Source: Streptomyces sp. L-9-10
Lineage (GTDB): Bacteria > Actinomycetota > Actinomycetes > Streptomycetales > Streptomycetaceae
Reading direction: 5' to 3'
Assembly (NCBI RefSeq): GCF_004151105.1
Contig: NZ_PHRF01000097.1
Location: 145,316 to 209,315, forward strand
DNA: 64,000 bases
Shown here in pieces: positions 9,312 through 17,547 of this stretch. The notes below the pieces were generated by a model that saw nothing but the letters and a program-made list of their open reading frames with translations, had not been told where the DNA came from and did not search any database. Every line of letters begins with the position of its first letter. Positions within the stretch are counted from its first letter, which is position 1. A program made the position numbers and the translations under genes.

Positions 9312-10340
9312 GTGAAGGTCGGAATCGTCGGAGCCACCGGTCAGGTCGGCACAGTCATGCGCAGGGTCCTGGCCGAGCGGAGCTTCCCGGTCACCGAGCT
9401 GCGGCTCTTCGCCTCCGCGCGGTCCGCGGGCTCCGTCGTCGAGTGGCAGGGCACGGCGATCACGGTCGAGGACGCGTCCGCCGCCGACTACTCCGGGCTC
9501 GACATCGTGCTCTTCTCCGCCGGGGGCGCCACCTCGAAGGCGCTCGCGGAGAAGGTCGCCGGCCAGGGCGCCGTCGTGATCGACAACTCCTCCGCCTGGC
9601 GGCGTGACCCCGAGGTCCCGCTGGTCGTCTCCGAGGTCAACCCGCACGCGATCAAGAACCGGCCCAAGGGCATCATCGCCAACCCGAACTGCACCACGAT
9701 GGCCGCCATGCCCGTGCTGCGCCCGCTGCACGCCGAGGCCGGGCTGACCGCGCTGGTCGCCACCACCTACCAGGCCGTGTCCGGCTCCGGCCTGTCCGGT
9801 GTGGCCGAGCTGCACGGCCAGGCGCAGAAGGTCATCGCCGAGGCCGACCGGCTCACCCACGACGGCGGGGCCGTCGACTTCCCCGAGCCCGGCGTCTACC
9901 AGCGCCCCATCGCCTTCAACGTGCTGCCGCTCGCGGGCTCCGTCGTGGACGACGGCTCCTTCGAGACCGACGAGGAGCAGAAGCTCCGCAACGAGTCCCG
10001 GAAGATCCTGGAGATCCCGGAGCTGAAGGTCTCCGGGACCTGTGTCCGGGTGCCGGTCTTCACCGGCCACTCCCTCCAGGTCAATGCCCGCTTCACCCGC
10101 CCGATCAGCGTGGAGCGCGCCTATGAGCTGCTGAAGGACGCGCCGGGGGTGGAGCTGTCCGAGATCCCGACGCCCCTCCAGGCGGCCGGCAAGGACGCCT
10201 CGTACGTGGGCCGGATCCGGAACGACGAGACCGCGGAGAACGGTCTGGCGCTGTTCCTCTCCAACGACAATCTGCGCAAGGGCGCGGCGCTCAACGCCGT
10301 CCAGATCGCGGAGCTGGTCGCGGCCGAGCTCACGGGCTGA
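9312..10340 (+). CDS. asd: Aspartate-semialdehyde dehydrogenase
   Basis: This 342-aa cytosolic enzyme reduces aspartyl phosphate to aspartate semialdehyde with NADPH, the branch point to lysine/diaminopimelate, threonine and methionine. The N-terminal dinucleotide motif is VGIVGATGQVG. The nucleophilic Cys is at about residue 127 in NPNCTTMAAMPVLRPLH. The substrate-binding region TYQAVSGSGLSG and the catalytic His segment FTGHSLQVNARF are present. The GTG start has AAGGAG 5 nt upstream. Aspartate kinase is not adjacent, so this copy is expressed alone. A hairpin overlaps its stop codon. Confidence 0.96.
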   Translation: MKVGIVGATGQVGTVMRRVLAERSFPVTELRLFASARSAGSVVEWQGTAITVEDASAADYSGLDIVLFSAGGATSKALAEKVAGQGAVVIDNSSAWRRDPEVPLVVSEVNPHAIKNRPKGIIANPNCTTMAAMPVLRPLHAEAGLTALVATTYQAVSGSGLSGVAELHGQAQKVIAEADRLTHDGGAVDFPEPGVYQRPIAFNVLPLAGSVVDDGSFETDEEQKLRNESRKILEIPELKVSGTCVRVPVFTGHSLQVNARFTRPISVERAYELLKDAPGVELSEIPTPLQAAGKDASYVGRIRNDETAENGLALFLSNDNLRKGAALNAVQIAELVAAELTG

Positions 10341-10357
10341 GCGGTCCGCTCAGCCCG
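10333..10357 (+). terminator. Hairpin overlapping the asd stop codon
   Basis: CGGGCTGAGCGG and CCGCTCAGCCCG form perfect 12-bp arms around a single T, so the practical loop is GGTCC. The asd TGA lies inside the left arm. Confidence 0.6.
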
Positions 10358-10510
10358 GCGTGGCGGGATTCCCTGCGTACGAGCCGTACGGGCCGTACAG
10401 GCGGTACGGGGATCCCGCCGCGCCGGATCCGGTGCCGGGGATGGTGGGGCGCCGGTCTGGCGATCAGACGGTCAGTGGCCGGGCGATCGGACGGTCAGGC
10501 GGTCAGGCGG

Positions 10511-11017
10511 TCAGGTGCGGCGAACCTCGAAGTGGAAGCAGCCGAACTCCACCGCGCGCACATGCACCAGCGCGACCTCGGGATCGGCGAAGGCTTCGTC
10601 GAATGCCTTGTCGAAGGCCGCGTCGAGCCCCGCGTCGGCGTTCTCCGGAAGCTCCAGAAGCCGGCCACCGAGGATCCGGCCCTCGGCGCTGTAGCGCCGC
10701 ACGGTGCGCAGCGCGCCGGGCCTGGCATACGGATAGCCCCCGCCGGCCGGCCCCCCGCACTCCTCGGCGTGGATGAAGACCGGTCCCTGTTCGTCGTACG
10801 CGCCCGGCTGGGCCCAGCTCTCGGCGGCCCAGCGGCGCAGCGGGGCGTACGAGACGAGCAGCAGCCTCTCCCCGCTCCGGCTCGGCCGCAGACAGCAGCG
10901 CAGCGGCGCGCCGCCCTCCTCGTCGGTGAACGGGGCACGGGTGTGGCCCGAGTCGTCGGTGTCGCGCAGTTCCTTGAGCGCGGCGGGGGTGATGGGGCGT
11001 GCGAGATGGTTCGTCAT
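10511..11017 (-). CDS. DUF1203 family protein
   Basis: This 168-aa protein starts MTNHLARPITPAALKELRDT and matches what I recall of the DUF1203 family. Features are a short acidic segment, then CCLRPSRSGERLLLVSYAPL, an FIHAEECGG segment and a C-terminal VHVRAVEFGCFHFEVRRT strand set. No catalytic function is established for the family. The start at 11017 is the first Met in a region of family-like sequence, but it has no good Shine-Dalgarno and is uncertain. It is divergent from the second pepN. Three copies of CGGTCAGG (10492-10515) lie across its stop codon. Confidence 0.75.
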   Translation of the reverse strand: MTNHLARPITPAALKELRDTDDSGHTRAPFTDEEGGAPLRCCLRPSRSGERLLLVSYAPLRRWAAESWAQPGAYDEQGPVFIHAEECGGPAGGGYPYARPGALRTVRRYSAEGRILGGRLLELPENADAGLDAAFDKAFDEAFADPEVALVHVRAVEFGCFHFEVRRT

Positions 11018-11164
11018 GGGTTCAGCGTCGCGTGGCCACCCGCCCGTGACCGGCGGTTTCCGGACCTCGCGCTGACCGCCGCGCACGCCGGTTACTGCCG
11101 GGCGTCGAGCCCCGTCCGCGTGGAAGGATGGGCCCAAACGTCACGAACCGAGGAGATGACCCGG

Positions 11165-13732
11165 GTGCCTGGCACAAATCTGACCCGCGAAGAGGCGCAG
11201 CTGCGCGCACGCCTCCTCACCGTGGACTCGTACGAGATCGATCTCGATCTCAGCGGCGCACAGGAGGGCGGCACCTACCGGTCCGTGACCACGGTGCGCT
11301 TCCGGAGCGCGGAGGCCGGGGCGGAGACCTTCATCGATCTGGTGGCGCCCGCGGTGCACGAGGTCGTGCTGAACGGCACATCCCTGGACGTCGCCGCCGT
11401 CTTCCGGGACTCGCGGATCGCGCTGACGCATCTGCACGAGGGCCCCAACGAACTGACGGTCGTCGCGGACTGCGCCTACACGAACACCGGCGAGGGGCTG
11501 CACCGCTTCGTCGACCCGGTCGACGAACAGGCGTACCTGTACACGCAGTTCGAGGTGCCGGACGCGCGGCGGGTGTTCGCCTCGTTCGAGCAGCCCGACC
11601 TGAAGGCGACCTTCCAGTTCACCGTGAAGGCACCCGAGGGCTGGACCGTCGTCTCCAACTCGCCGACGCCGGAGCCCAGGGACCACATCTGGGTCTTCGA
11701 GCCGACGCCGCGCATCTCGTCGTACATCACCGCGCTGATCGTCGGTCCGTACCACTCGGTGCACAGCTCGTACGAGAAGGACGGGCAGTCCGTGCCGCTG
11801 GGCATCTACTGCCGGCCCTCGCTCGCCGAGTATCTGGACTCGGACGCGATCTTCGAGGTCACCCGGCAGGGCTTCGACTGGTTCCAGGAGAAGTTCGCCT
11901 ACGACTACCCCTTCGCCAAGTACGACCAGCTGTTCGTGCCGGAGTTCAACGCGGGCGCGATGGAGAACGCGGGCGCGGTGACGATCCGCGACCAGTACGT
12001 CTTCCGTTCGAAGGTGACGGACGCGGCGTACGAGACGCGGGCCGAGACGATCCTGCACGAGCTGGCGCACATGTGGTTCGGCGATCTGGTCACCATGGAG
12101 TGGTGGAACGATCTGTGGCTGAACGAGTCGTTCGCCACGTACACCTCGATCGCCTGCCAGGCGTACGCGCCGGGCTCGAAGTGGCCGCACTCCTGGACCA
12201 CGTTCGCCAACTCCATGAAGACCTGGGCCTACCGGCAGGACCAGCTGCCCTCCACCCACCCGATCATGGCGGACATCCGTGATCTGGACGATGTGCTCGT
12301 CAACTTCGACGGCATCACGTACGCCAAGGGCGCGTCCGTGCTGAAGCAACTGGTCGCGTACGTCGGCCAGGACGAGTTCTTCAGCGGCGTGCAGGCGTAC
12401 TTCAAGGCGCACGCGTTCGGGAACACCCGGCTGTCCGATCTGCTGGGCGCGCTGGAGGAGACGTCCGGGCGCGATCTGAAGACCTGGTCGACGGCGTGGC
12501 TGGAGACGGCCGGCATCAATGTCCTGCGCCCGGAGATCGAGCTGGACGCCTCGGGCCGGGTGACCTCGCTCGCCGTACGGCAGGAGGCGCCGGCGCTGCC
12601 GGCCGGGGCCAAGGGCGAGCCGGTGCTGCGCCCGCACCGGATCGCGATCGGCTGCTACGACCTGGACGGGAACGGCAAGCTGGTCCGTACGAGCCGGATC
12701 GAGCTGGACGTGGAGGGCGAACGCACGGAGGTGCCGTTCCCGGCGGACACGCCGCGCCCGGCCGTGATCCTGCTGAACGACGACGACCTGTCGTACGCGA
12801 AGGTCCGTCTCGACGAGGAGTCGCTGCGGGTCGTCACCGAACACCTCGGCGACTTCGAGGAGTCGCTGCCGCGCGCGCTGTGCTGGGCGTCGGCCTGGGA
12901 CATGACCCGCGACGGCGAGCTGGCCACGCGCGACTATCTGGAGCTGGTGCTCTCGGGCATCGCGAAGGAGTCGGACATCGGGGTGGTGCAGTCGCTGCAC
13001 CGCCAGGTGAAGCTGGCGCTCGACCTGTACGCGGCGCCCGCGTGGCGCGAGGCGGGACTGACCCGGTGGACGGACGCCACGCTGGCGCATCTGCGGGCGG
13101 CCGAGCCGGGCGGCGACCACCAGCTGGCGTGGGCACGCGCGTTCGCGGCGACGGCGCGTACGCCGCAGCAGCTCGACCTGTTGCAGGGCCTGCTCGACGG
13201 TACGGAGACGATCGAGGGCCTGGCCGTCGACACCGAGCTGCGCTGGGCGTTCGTCCAGCGGCTCGCGGCGGTGGGGCTGCACGACGAGGAGGAAATCTCG
13301 GCGGAGTACGACCGCGACCGTACGGCGGCGGGCGAACGTCACGCCGCCGCGGCCCGTTCGGCGCGTCCGCTGGCCGAGGCGAAGGCGGAGGCATGGGCGT
13401 CGGTGGTGGAGAGCGACAAGCTGCCGAACGCCCTCCAGGAGGCGGTGATCAGCGGGTTCGTCCAGACCGACCAGCGTGAGCTGCTGGCCCCGTACGCGGA
13501 GAAGTTCTTCGCGGTGGTCGGAGAGGTCTGGGAGTCGCGCTCGCACGAGATGGCCCAGCAGATCGCGGTCGGTCTGTACCCGGCGCTCCAGGTCTCCCGC
13601 GCCACGCTGGACGCGACGGACGCCTGGCTCGCCTCGGCGGGCCCGAACGCGGCGCTGCACCGGCTGGTCTCGGAGTCGAGGTCGGGCGTCGAGCGCGCGC
13701 TGAAGGCGCAGGAGGCGGACGCGGCGGCATAA
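11165..13732 (+). CDS. pepN: Aminopeptidase N, M1 family (paralogue 2)
   Basis: This 855-aa M1 aminopeptidase is closely similar along its length to the gene at 1512. GAMEN is at about residues 264-268. HELAH is at 298-302, with the third zinc ligand in WWNDLWLNESFATY (the canonical form). The Tyr is in GITYAKGASVLKQL. I chose the GTG at 11165 because it aligns exactly with the start of the other copy (VPGTNLTREEA against VPGENLSREEA) and GAGGAG lies 9 nt upstream; an ATG 9 nt earlier abuts the ribosome site. This copy lacks the Pro/Gly-rich insertion of paralogue 1. It is probably the ancestral PepN. It ends in a strong hairpin. Confidence 0.95.
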   Translation: MPGTNLTREEAQLRARLLTVDSYEIDLDLSGAQEGGTYRSVTTVRFRSAEAGAETFIDLVAPAVHEVVLNGTSLDVAAVFRDSRIALTHLHEGPNELTVVADCAYTNTGEGLHRFVDPVDEQAYLYTQFEVPDARRVFASFEQPDLKATFQFTVKAPEGWTVVSNSPTPEPRDHIWVFEPTPRISSYITALIVGPYHSVHSSYEKDGQSVPLGIYCRPSLAEYLDSDAIFEVTRQGFDWFQEKFAYDYPFAKYDQLFVPEFNAGAMENAGAVTIRDQYVFRSKVTDAAYETRAETILHELAHMWFGDLVTMEWWNDLWLNESFATYTSIACQAYAPGSKWPHSWTTFANSMKTWAYRQDQLPSTHPIMADIRDLDDVLVNFDGITYAKGASVLKQLVAYVGQDEFFSGVQAYFKAHAFGNTRLSDLLGALEETSGRDLKTWSTAWLETAGINVLRPEIELDASGRVTSLAVRQEAPALPAGAKGEPVLRPHRIAIGCYDLDGNGKLVRTSRIELDVEGERTEVPFPADTPRPAVILLNDDDLSYAKVRLDEESLRVVTEHLGDFEESLPRALCWASAWDMTRDGELATRDYLELVLSGIAKESDIGVVQSLHRQVKLALDLYAAPAWREAGLTRWTDATLAHLRAAEPGGDHQLAWARAFAATARTPQQLDLLQGLLDGTETIEGLAVDTELRWAFVQRLAAVGLHDEEEISAEYDRDRTAAGERHAAAARSARPLAEAKAEAWASVVESDKLPNALQEAVISGFVQTDQRELLAPYAEKFFAVVGEVWESRSHEMAQQIAVGLYPALQVSRATLDATDAWLASAGPNAALHRLVSESRSGVERALKAQEADAAA

Positions 13733-13736
13733 CGTC

Positions 13737-13767
13737 TGGGGCGCGCGCCTCGGTGGCGCGCGCCCCA
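13737..13767. terminator. Strong bidirectional hairpin after pepN paralogue 2
   Basis: TGGGGCGCGCGCC pairs perfectly with GGCGCGCGCCCCA over 13 bp with a 5-nt loop. It lies between convergent genes and marks the left edge of the accessory island. Confidence 0.85.
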
Positions 13768-13778
13768 CGTGTCCCTCG

Positions 13779-14153
13779 TCACAGGGAACCCTCCACACAC
13801 ACATCTCCCGCACGGCCGTGTCGCACGGCCAGGTGACGCCAGAGGAACACCTGGCAGTCAGCAGCCTCGCTCAACTCATCCGCGTCCGTGGCGTATCGCT
13901 CCGCCCACCACCAGTCGGCGCACTCATCGCACTCGGCGACCGGCTCGGGGGCCACGTAGGGAGCGGAACCGCTCAGCGAGATTCTGATCTCTTCCGTCAG
14001 CCAGACATCTTCGGGCCGCACCTCCCACTCGGCTCCGCCCAGCACGGGACGCAGACGCCAGCAATCGGCCGTACGACCGGTGAACTCGGCCAGTCTGCCC
14101 GTTGTCCTGTCCAGGACCGGCGAACCCTCATCGGGCGGCGCCTTGTCGGTCAT
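13779..14153 (-). CDS. Hypothetical protein, divergent from an XRE regulator
   Basis: This 124-aa acidic protein starts MTDKAPPDEGSPVLDRTTGR. I do not recognise a named domain. Visible features are a Trp/Tyr-containing beta-rich N-terminus (GRLAEFTGRTADCWRLRPV), a CDECADWWW cluster and a C-terminal FLWRHLAVRH helix; the Cys/His content could bind metal (speculative). The start is supported by GAGGAG 7 nt upstream. It is divergent from the XRE/DUF5753 gene and shares a palindromic intergenic region with it, so the regulator likely controls it. Confidence 0.7.
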   Translation of the reverse strand: MTDKAPPDEGSPVLDRTTGRLAEFTGRTADCWRLRPVLGGAEWEVRPEDVWLTEEIRISLSGSAPYVAPEPVAECDECADWWWAERYATDADELSEAADCQVFLWRHLAVRHGRAGDVCVEGSL

Positions 14154-14268
14154 GGCTTGCTCCTCTGTTCGCACACTCATGGCGATACGCAACCGGCGCG
14201 GGAGCAGCCCCCTGGACTCCTGCCGGCTGCGCCTCATGGCGTTGAGTGGACCATAGGGCACACCATCT

Positions 14269-14292
14269 CGGTTTCTCAACAGTGAGAAACCG
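14269..14292. promoter_or_regulatory. Perfect 10-bp-arm operator between the hypothetical gene and the XRE regulator
   Basis: CGGTTTCTCA and TGAGAAACCG are exact inverted copies separated by ACAG. The site lies about 115 nt upstream of the hypothetical gene and 72 nt upstream of the regulator. Its symmetry and spacing suit a dimeric helix-turn-helix repressor, most simply autoregulation by the XRE protein (inference). Confidence 0.65.
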
Positions 14293-14364
14293 CACCAGGC
14301 TCGAACGAGTGGTCACGCTGTGGCACAGTGGTGCCCGAGCATCAGGGCTGGAGAAAGGAGCGCG

Positions 14365-15216
14365 ATGGCATCCGCAAAACGGCCAACCTCGCGTCAGGTA
14401 CGGCTGGGCTCCGAGTTGCGCAAGCTACGGGAAGCCGTGCCCATGTCCGGCGCGAAGGCGGCTTCATTTCTCGGCGGCGAGCGCTCCCTGATCAGCCACG
14501 TAGAGGCCGGTCGATGGGGAATCAAGCCCGAACGGGTTCAGTTCCTTGCTTCACACTATGGCGCGACTGATAAAGACCTCGTTGACGCGCTCGTCGCGAT
14601 GGCACGGGAACGCGGCGACGGATGGTGGGAAAGATTTCACGGATTGCTCCCTCCGATACTGCTGGAGCTGTCGGAGATCGAACATCACGCCACGTTTCTG
14701 CGCACCGCCCAAGCACTCATCGTTCCGGGCATTTTCCAGACCGAGGAGTATGCGCATGCGGTCTTCTCAACAGCCAATCCCGGCGCTTCGGCTGATGAAC
14801 TGAGCGCACGGATCCAGCATCGCCAGGCCCGGCGTGAAATTTTCGACCGAGAGCGCCCGACGCCGTACGAGGCAATCGTTCATGAGGCCGCGCTTCGGAT
14901 CAACTACGGCAGCCGCAGAATCTCACGCGATCAGTTGACCTTCCTGCTCGAAGCCTCCGACTGGCCGGGCGTGTCCATCCGCGTGATCCCGTTCACCGCA
15001 GAATCCTTCATCGGATTCGTGCCACAGATGTTTTATGCGGGCGGGTCCGTACCTCAACTGGACACCGTCATCATTGAAAGTGTTCTTGGGCTTGCATTCA
15101 TGAGCGAAGAGGATCAGTTGAGGAAATACCGATCCCTGTTTGATGCGTTCACGGATCTCTCGCTGGACATCGATGAGTCGAAGACCATGATTAACCGCAT
15201 CCTCAAGGAGGGGTAG
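14365..15216 (+). CDS. XRE-family transcriptional regulator with DUF5753
   Basis: This 283-aa DNA-binding protein has an N-terminal helix-turn-helix: VRLGSELRKLREAVPMSGAK followed by FLGGERSLISHVEAGRWGI. The rest is the DUF5753 ligand/partner domain (IVPGIFQTEEYAHAVF, then VSIRVIPFTAESF). GAAAGGAG lies 4 nt before the ATG. It belongs to the WhiJ/AbaA-like class, which in Streptomyces is paired with a small DUF397 protein and acts on development and antibiotic genes; the DUF397 gene indeed follows by 5 nt. Base composition is less GC-rich than the core genes, which fits horizontal acquisition. Its specific target is unknown. Confidence 0.92.
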   Translation: MASAKRPTSRQVRLGSELRKLREAVPMSGAKAASFLGGERSLISHVEAGRWGIKPERVQFLASHYGATDKDLVDALVAMARERGDGWWERFHGLLPPILLELSEIEHHATFLRTAQALIVPGIFQTEEYAHAVFSTANPGASADELSARIQHRQARREIFDRERPTPYEAIVHEAALRINYGSRRISRDQLTFLLEASDWPGVSIRVIPFTAESFIGFVPQMFYAGGSVPQLDTVIIESVLGLAFMSEEDQLRKYRSLFDAFTDLSLDIDESKTMINRILKEG

Positions 15217-15221
15217 TAGTC

Positions 15222-15416
15222 GTGCCCAAAGAGATCACATGGCAGAAGTCGTCATTCTCTCAGGGAGCCGGGGAGTGCGTAGAAATTGCCGCCGCCTCCG
15301 GAAAAATCCTTATACGCGAGAGCGACAGCCCGGAGAATATTGTGGCCACAAGCCATGAAAGGCTCGGGGCGTTTATTCTGGCCATCAAAGCCGGGGAGTT
15401 CGACGACCTGCTCTGA
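15222..15416 (+). CDS. DUF397 domain protein, partner of the XRE regulator
   Basis: This 64-aa protein has the DUF397 hallmark start ITWQKSSFSQGAGECVEIA and the later pattern LIRESDSP. In Streptomyces such small proteins sit next to XRE/DUF5753 regulators and are thought to antagonise or modulate them. The GTG start lies 5 nt after the regulator's stop. The AAGGAGG ribosome site overlaps the regulator's last codons, so translation is coupled and the stoichiometry of the pair is likely controlled. The C-terminus (FILAIKAGEFDDLL) matches the family consensus. Confidence 0.9.
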   Translation: MPKEITWQKSSFSQGAGECVEIAAASGKILIRESDSPENIVATSHERLGAFILAIKAGEFDDLL

Positions 15417-15449
15417 CGGGCCCTTTCGGCGCACAAAGGCAGTTTTCCG

Positions 15450-15743
15450 CTACTCGTCCTCAGCCACGCGGTCGGCGTGAGGTTCCGCTGCCCACACCTG
15501 GGCGGAGCGGAGATCGGGAGCGGTGCCGACCGATTCGTAAGCGAAACCGTTCCACTCCTCCAGGACTCTCACGGCCTGCGGATCCAGGTGCCTGGCGCCG
15601 CCGTGCAGGGGGCGGTGGCGGCGCGGCCCGTCCAGTGGTGCGCGGCGTCGTTTCTCGTACGCGGCGAGTGGGGCGGCAGGATCGATACGCGGAATAGCGC
15701 GGGATGACTGGTTCGGTGGTCCGGGTCGGCGATGCCTGCTCAT
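15450..15743 (-). CDS. DUF6087 family protein
   Basis: This 97-aa basic protein starts MSRHRRPGPPNQSSRAIP and contains PLAAYEKRRRAPLDGPRRHR, then HLDPQAVRVLEEWNGFAYE. This matches what I recall of DUF6087, a small actinomycete family of unknown role. The ATG has a purine-rich ribosome site (AAGGGGGAG) about 4 nt upstream. It lies 15 nt downstream of the TPR-regulator stop on the same strand, so the two may be cotranscribed. Confidence 0.75.
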   Translation of the reverse strand: MSRHRRPGPPNQSSRAIPRIDPAAPLAAYEKRRRAPLDGPRRHRPLHGGARHLDPQAVRVLEEWNGFAYESVGTAPDLRSAQVWAAEPHADRVAEDE

Positions 15744-15758
15744 GACTCCCCCTTCTGC

Positions 15759-17123
15759 TCAGGCAGCGATCGTGGTCGGCCGGGACCGTGCGAGGTCCTT
15801 CGCTCGGGCCCTCACCTCGTCGGCCAAGGCGCTTCGGTAGGAACTGGTCGCGTCGACCAGGGTGTTCAGTCGGGCGACCACAAGTGTGGAGTCGACACAG
15901 GCCGCATCGTCCAGCGCCTGCTGGGCAGCGTGTGCCGCCTGCTCAGCCTCGCCCTCGTCGAACAACGCGGCGGCAAGTCCGATGCGGTCCATGATCCGGA
16001 CACGATCGAATCCGGACGCACGGAGTCTCAGCGCATCCCGGAAGTGGCCGCTGGCTCGCTGACGACCGCCCTGTCCTGCCAGGTCACGAGCGGATACCGC
16101 GCGGGCGCCGGCATGTTCGGCGGCGTCGAAGTACGCCACCCAGTCGGGTACATCGCCAAGTCCGCCGGAAAGAATCTCATCAGCGGTTCCCATGTACCTG
16201 TCGGCCTGGCGCTCGTTGCCGAGGGCCGCGTACACCCGTCCGGTCTGCGAAGCGACCAAGGCATTCACTACTGGCCGCCGGGCTTTAGCCGCAGCAACAC
16301 CGAGGAGGCCGAGAGCGTCATCCGGGCGGCCAAGGTAGATCATTTGGTGTGACATTCGAGTGACGATCTCGACCCCGCGATCACGCTGTCCCGCCTCGCC
16401 TGCCGCATAGATGCCATAGCTCCAGTACCGCTGAGCGGTCGCGAATCTACCGGAGTCATGGCTTACCCATCCCGCGAGCGCCGCCAGGTCGGCGGCCGCA
16501 GCGAAGACCCGAGCCCGAATGCCGGCCGGGACCCCGTCCTGAATACGGCGGGCGACTTCTGCGAGCTGGGCAACGATGGCAGACCTGTACAGGCCGCTGC
16601 CCTTGGCCGCGTCGGCCCGGGTAAAGAACGCGGTCACTTCTTCCAGCGCTGTGACGCTGTCGAGGTCGAAGCCTCGGTGACCGCGGTTCAAGGGGCGGGC
16701 TGTGCCACCGAGCATCCGCTCCGCAGCCAGGATCAGCGGTGTTCCGACAGCGAGCATGAGAGTTTCGCGGCGGTCCATAAACAGGTCCATCTGCGTCCAT
16801 CCGGCCAGAGTCCGAGCGGCCGCCTCAGTCAGAAGCGGAAGCTGAATCGTATCCAGCACCGTTCCGGCGGACGTCAGGCCGAGGTCACCCGGGGTGAGCG
16901 GCTGGCCGACCGCCTCGGTCAGTACGGCCGCGAGCAGGACCGGAACCGGGGGACGGGGACGTTCGCCCTCAGTCCAGCGCCGGATACGGGTGGTGTCCGG
17001 CGCGATCTGGCGATGGCCTCGGCGGCTTCCTTCGGAGGCGACACGGCGGGCAATCTCACCGAGGGACAACCCGGACGCGGTGATCCACAGCGAGAGATGC
17101 GGGTTACTGGTTCTGCCGGTCAT
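15759..17123 (-). CDS. HTH/TPR-type regulatory protein divergent from the graspetide precursor
   Basis: This protein of about 454 aa has an N-terminal helix-turn-helix-like region (WITASGLSLGEIARRVASEG, then APDTTRIRRWTEGERP). A long alpha-helical TPR-type array follows, with segments such as FATAQRYWSYGIYAAGEAG and ALVASQTGRVYAALGNERQA. This layout is typical of Streptomyces regulators that sit beside RiPP and other accessory clusters. I prefer the ATG at 17123 (GAAGG 5 nt upstream); a GTG at 17135 in the same frame would add four residues. It is transcribed divergently from the precursor gene 154 nt away and is the obvious candidate regulator of the cluster (inference). A direct repeat of ATTCGC (17164, 17174) lies between them. 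Confidence 0.8.
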   Translation of the reverse strand: MTGRTSNPHLSLWITASGLSLGEIARRVASEGSRRGHRQIAPDTTRIRRWTEGERPRPPVPVLLAAVLTEAVGQPLTPGDLGLTSAGTVLDTIQLPLLTEAAARTLAGWTQMDLFMDRRETLMLAVGTPLILAAERMLGGTARPLNRGHRGFDLDSVTALEEVTAFFTRADAAKGSGLYRSAIVAQLAEVARRIQDGVPAGIRARVFAAAADLAALAGWVSHDSGRFATAQRYWSYGIYAAGEAGQRDRGVEIVTRMSHQMIYLGRPDDALGLLGVAAAKARRPVVNALVASQTGRVYAALGNERQADRYMGTADEILSGGLGDVPDWVAYFDAAEHAGARAVSARDLAGQGGRQRASGHFRDALRLRASGFDRVRIMDRIGLAAALFDEGEAEQAAHAAQQALDDAACVDSTLVVARLNTLVDATSSYRSALADEVRARAKDLARSRPTTIAA

Positions 17124-17277
17124 CGGCGCCTTCACTCCCCAGCTCGATAACGGAACGTGACATATTCGCCACGATTCGCGGTACCCACGCTACTGGTCAA
17201 GGCCTGCCACATGGACAGATTCTGCTTGTGCGGGCAGCCGTCGGCCGTTCGCCGGACACAGACGAAAGGTACTTCGC

Positions 17278-17544
17278 ATGGCAACGCTTGCATCTCAGAG
17301 CCCCTGGGCGATGCGGTTGGTCACCGACCGACTGCCGGTGGGCCCATCGTCGTACACCACGGTGATCCTCGACGAGGCCACGCAAACCGCGCGCTACACC
17401 AACGCCATCGGCCAAGTGATCGAGATGGGCAAGCACGGCACGTCCAAGGCCAAGGGCACCGCTTCGGTCTCCGGCGGTGGGGACGGACAGACACCGCAGC
17501 CGCAGACCCAGGACGACAACACCACCGACTACGAGTCGGACTGA
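17278..17544 (+). CDS. tgmA: Graspetide (ATP-grasp-modified RiPP) precursor peptide
   Basis: This is an 88-aa precursor. The leader has the family motif SPWAMRLVTDRLP near the N-terminus, then a Thr/Tyr-rich strand and GQVIEMGKHGTSK. The predicted core (about residues 55-88) starts with hydroxyl residues T55, S56, T61, S63, S65. A GGGDGQ turn follows, then T72, T77, T82, T83 and an acidic tail with D79, D80, D84, E86, D88. Graspetides carry side-chain ester or amide links made by an ATP-grasp ligase between Thr/Ser/Lys and Asp/Glu, which this composition fits. The single Asp-Gly (D69-G70) is a likely aspartimide site for the methyltransferase partner (inference). GAAAGG lies 8 nt upstream. 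Confidence 0.9.
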   Translation: MATLASQSPWAMRLVTDRLPVGPSSYTTVILDEATQTARYTNAIGQVIEMGKHGTSKAKGTASVSGGGDGQTPQPQTQDDNTTDYESD

Positions 17545-17547
17545 CCG

